DNA from: Leptospira ainazelensis
GTDB taxonomy: Bacteria > Spirochaetota > Leptospiria > Leptospirales > Leptospiraceae
Assembly: GCF_016918785.1 (NCBI RefSeq)
Contig: NZ_JAFFPT010000027.1
Span: forward strand, 62,001 to 126,000
Direction of reading: 5' to 3'
DNA: 64,000 nt
Each line of letters opens with the position of its first letter. Position 1 is the stretch's first letter. The notes beneath the pieces are model-generated. The model saw only the letters and a list, made by a program, of their open reading frames with translations, was not told where the DNA came from and ran no database searches. Below, piece by piece: positions 62,965 to 64,000 of this stretch. The translations under genes and the position numbers were made by a program.

Positions 62965-63573
62965 ATGGGCGGCGGTTATCATTCTCGTTCTCCTGAAGAA
63001 TTTAGAAAATTCTTAGAAGAAAGTCGCAAACGATCCAGCTCGGGTAAATTCTCAAGAGTTAAGTTGATCTTTGTCCTCAATCTTGTTTTGATCGTTTTGG
63101 TCATCGGGATGGTTGTAAGAACGATGACTCCCGGCGCTTTTGCGGTTCAATCCTCCTCTTCAAAATTAAAAATCGGTCCGGCCCTCGTTTATGCAAAATC
63201 GAGCCGGGAAGGAAAAGAGGGAGTTCCTACTTTTTTCCTATTTATGAAGAATGAAGGCGATTCCAAAGAACTTCGTTTTCCGGAAAAAAATAGAAAGTTT
63301 AGAATTTTCTTAAGTAACAAAGAAGGTTTAAAGTGCCTGGAAGCGGATTGGGAAGTAATGGAAAGAAATTTAGATCCGGGTAAGATCGAATTCGCAAGAT
63401 TCCAATTTGACGAAAAGGAATTTGTTTCCCTTCCCCCAGATTGCAAGATTCAACCCGAAGGTAGCTTTTTGGAAAGAATTTTCCGGAGGACCTCCGTTAA
63501 GAACGGTTTAAAATTGGAGATTCGGATTTCAGGAATTGAGGAAGAAAAAATTCTTACGATTCAAAACCTTTGA
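62965..63573 (+). CDS. Hypothetical single-pass membrane protein
   Basis: 202 residues from an ATG with GGGAGG nine bases before, one base after the nnr stop. A basic, Gly/Ser-rich cytoplasmic start ([20 protein letters not shown]) is followed by one membrane helix ([18 protein letters not shown], about 35-52) and a periplasmic domain with beta character ([33 protein letters not shown]). No family recognised. Operon position suggests an envelope role alongside the lipoprotein. Confidence 0.78.
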   Translation: MGGGYHSRSPEEFRKFLEESRKRSSSGKFSRVKLIFVLNLVLIVLVIGMVVRTMTPGAFAVQSSSSKLKIGPALVYAKSSREGKEGVPTFFLFMKNEGDSKELRFPEKNRKFRIFLSNKEGLKCLEADWEVMERNLDPGKIEFARFQFDEKEFVSLPPDCKIQPEGSFLERIFRRTSVKNGLKLEIRISGIEEEKILTIQNL

Positions 63574-63689
63574 ACCGTTCTCCGCCTCGAGTTTCGAAAA
63601 CACTTTCAGCGGGATGATTCGAGTCCTAGGCAATCCCCTTTTGATTCAAACTTTTTTAAGGTAGTTTTGTTGGAACTGCTACGAACTCG

Positions 63690-64000
63690 TCCCGCCCGCG
63701 TTTAGGCGAACTTCGGATAACTCCAATGGACCTGTGAAAAACGAATACATCGCTGATGTTTAGGCGAACTTCAGATAACTGCAATGGACGTGTGAAATCG
63801 AATACATCGCTTGCGTTTAGGCGAACTTCAGATAACTGCAATGGACGTGTGAAATCGAATACATCGCTGGTGTTTAGGCGAACTTCAGATAAAGCGCAAT
63901 GGACCTGTGAAAAACGAATACATCGCTTGCGTTTAGGCGAACTTCGGATAAGCACAATGGACCTGTGAAAAACGAATACCCCGCCCGCGTTTAGGCGAAC
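63690..64000 (+). repeat. Tandem-repeat array C, at least six units of 57-59 bp, continuing past the edge
   Basis: TTTAGGCGAACTTC recurs at 63701, 63759, 63816, 63873, 63932 and 63990; the last is cut by the window end. A unit reads TTTAGGCGAACTTCAGATAA, CTGCAATGGACGTGTGAAAT, CGAATACATCGCTTGCG. It shares the GCCCGCGTTTA..CGAACTTC..ATAA module with arrays A and B but has a different filler, so it is a related family. Upstream, TGTTGGAACTGCTACGAAC (63668-63686) is a decayed dyad. A minus-strand frame stays open through several units only because 57 is divisible by three; later units break it. Confidence 0.88.

Noticed and set aside
63656..63955. 99-codon minus-strand repeat protein across array C
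   Set aside because: The frame stays open only where units are 57 bp; units of 58-59 bp break it and there is no ribosome-binding site.

Overview
The window is almost certainly a chromosomal segment of a pathogenic-clade Leptospira (Spirochaetota). The grounds are the gene set, two copies of the Leptospira-expanded DUF1564 family, a decayed IS110-type transposase like those of leptospiral IS1533, frequent TTG/GTG starts, spirochaete-style lipoproteins, and dispersed short repeats around a TGTAGGAACTCC dyad. The species cannot be fixed by reading alone.

Layout. 1-4.1 kb (minus): an edge-truncated polytopic membrane protein of GT-C type, a 44-residue protein, and a 7TM-DISM/SpoIIE phosphatase. 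4.5-11.6 kb (plus): a sulfate-uptake operon of a barrel porin, two paralogous sulfate-binding proteins, cysT, cysW and cysA, with a dispersed repeat between the two binding-protein genes. 11.9-14.1 kb (minus): molybdate transport modB-modA-modC, converging on cysA; then a FadL-type porin. 15.7-22.8 kb (plus): an unusual three-gene unit of a DUF2236 (MpaB/Lcp-like) haem protein, a seven-helix protein resembling Pyr4/PaxB membrane terpene cyclases, and a 1763-residue pseudokinase-ATPase-GAF-SpoIIE protein. Then come pdxH and a DUF4349 lipoprotein.

24.7-27.0 kb is an accessory island: a perfect 32-bp palindrome, the second, inverted copy of the dispersed repeat, and a 1.77-kb decayed transposon with 17-bp terminal inverted repeats and a CCAA target duplication. 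The transposon encloses an IS1182-like transposase remnant, an intact DUF1564 gene and an IS110 fragment. 27.0-39.1 kb (minus) is a long housekeeping run: lolA-like, rodZ-like, rimO, pgsA, trpD, yajC, a Lys/Ser-rich membrane protein, secD, secF, ribD, ribE, ribBA. A second DUF1564 gene sits between lolA and ftsK.

43.2-50.4 kb is mixed: a methyltransferase broken by one frameshift, two large degenerate tandem-repeat arrays (unit about 68-70 bp), a DUF1349 protein, an LLM flavin oxidoreductase with an SDR, two unrecognised proteins, and dut. 50.5-60.1 kb (minus) is the conserved rimP-nusA-infB-rbfA-truB-rpsO-pnp-M16 protease cluster. 60.3-63.6 kb (plus) holds a lipoprotein, the NAD(P)HX repair enzyme and a small membrane protein. 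A third tandem array (unit 57-59 bp) runs off the right edge.

The most promising candidate for an undescribed system is the 15.7-22.8 kb operon. It places a haem oxygenase-like protein and a membrane terpene-cyclase-like protein, both with the family's key residues conserved, next to a giant signalling protein. The repeat arrays and the DUF1564-carrying transposon come next.
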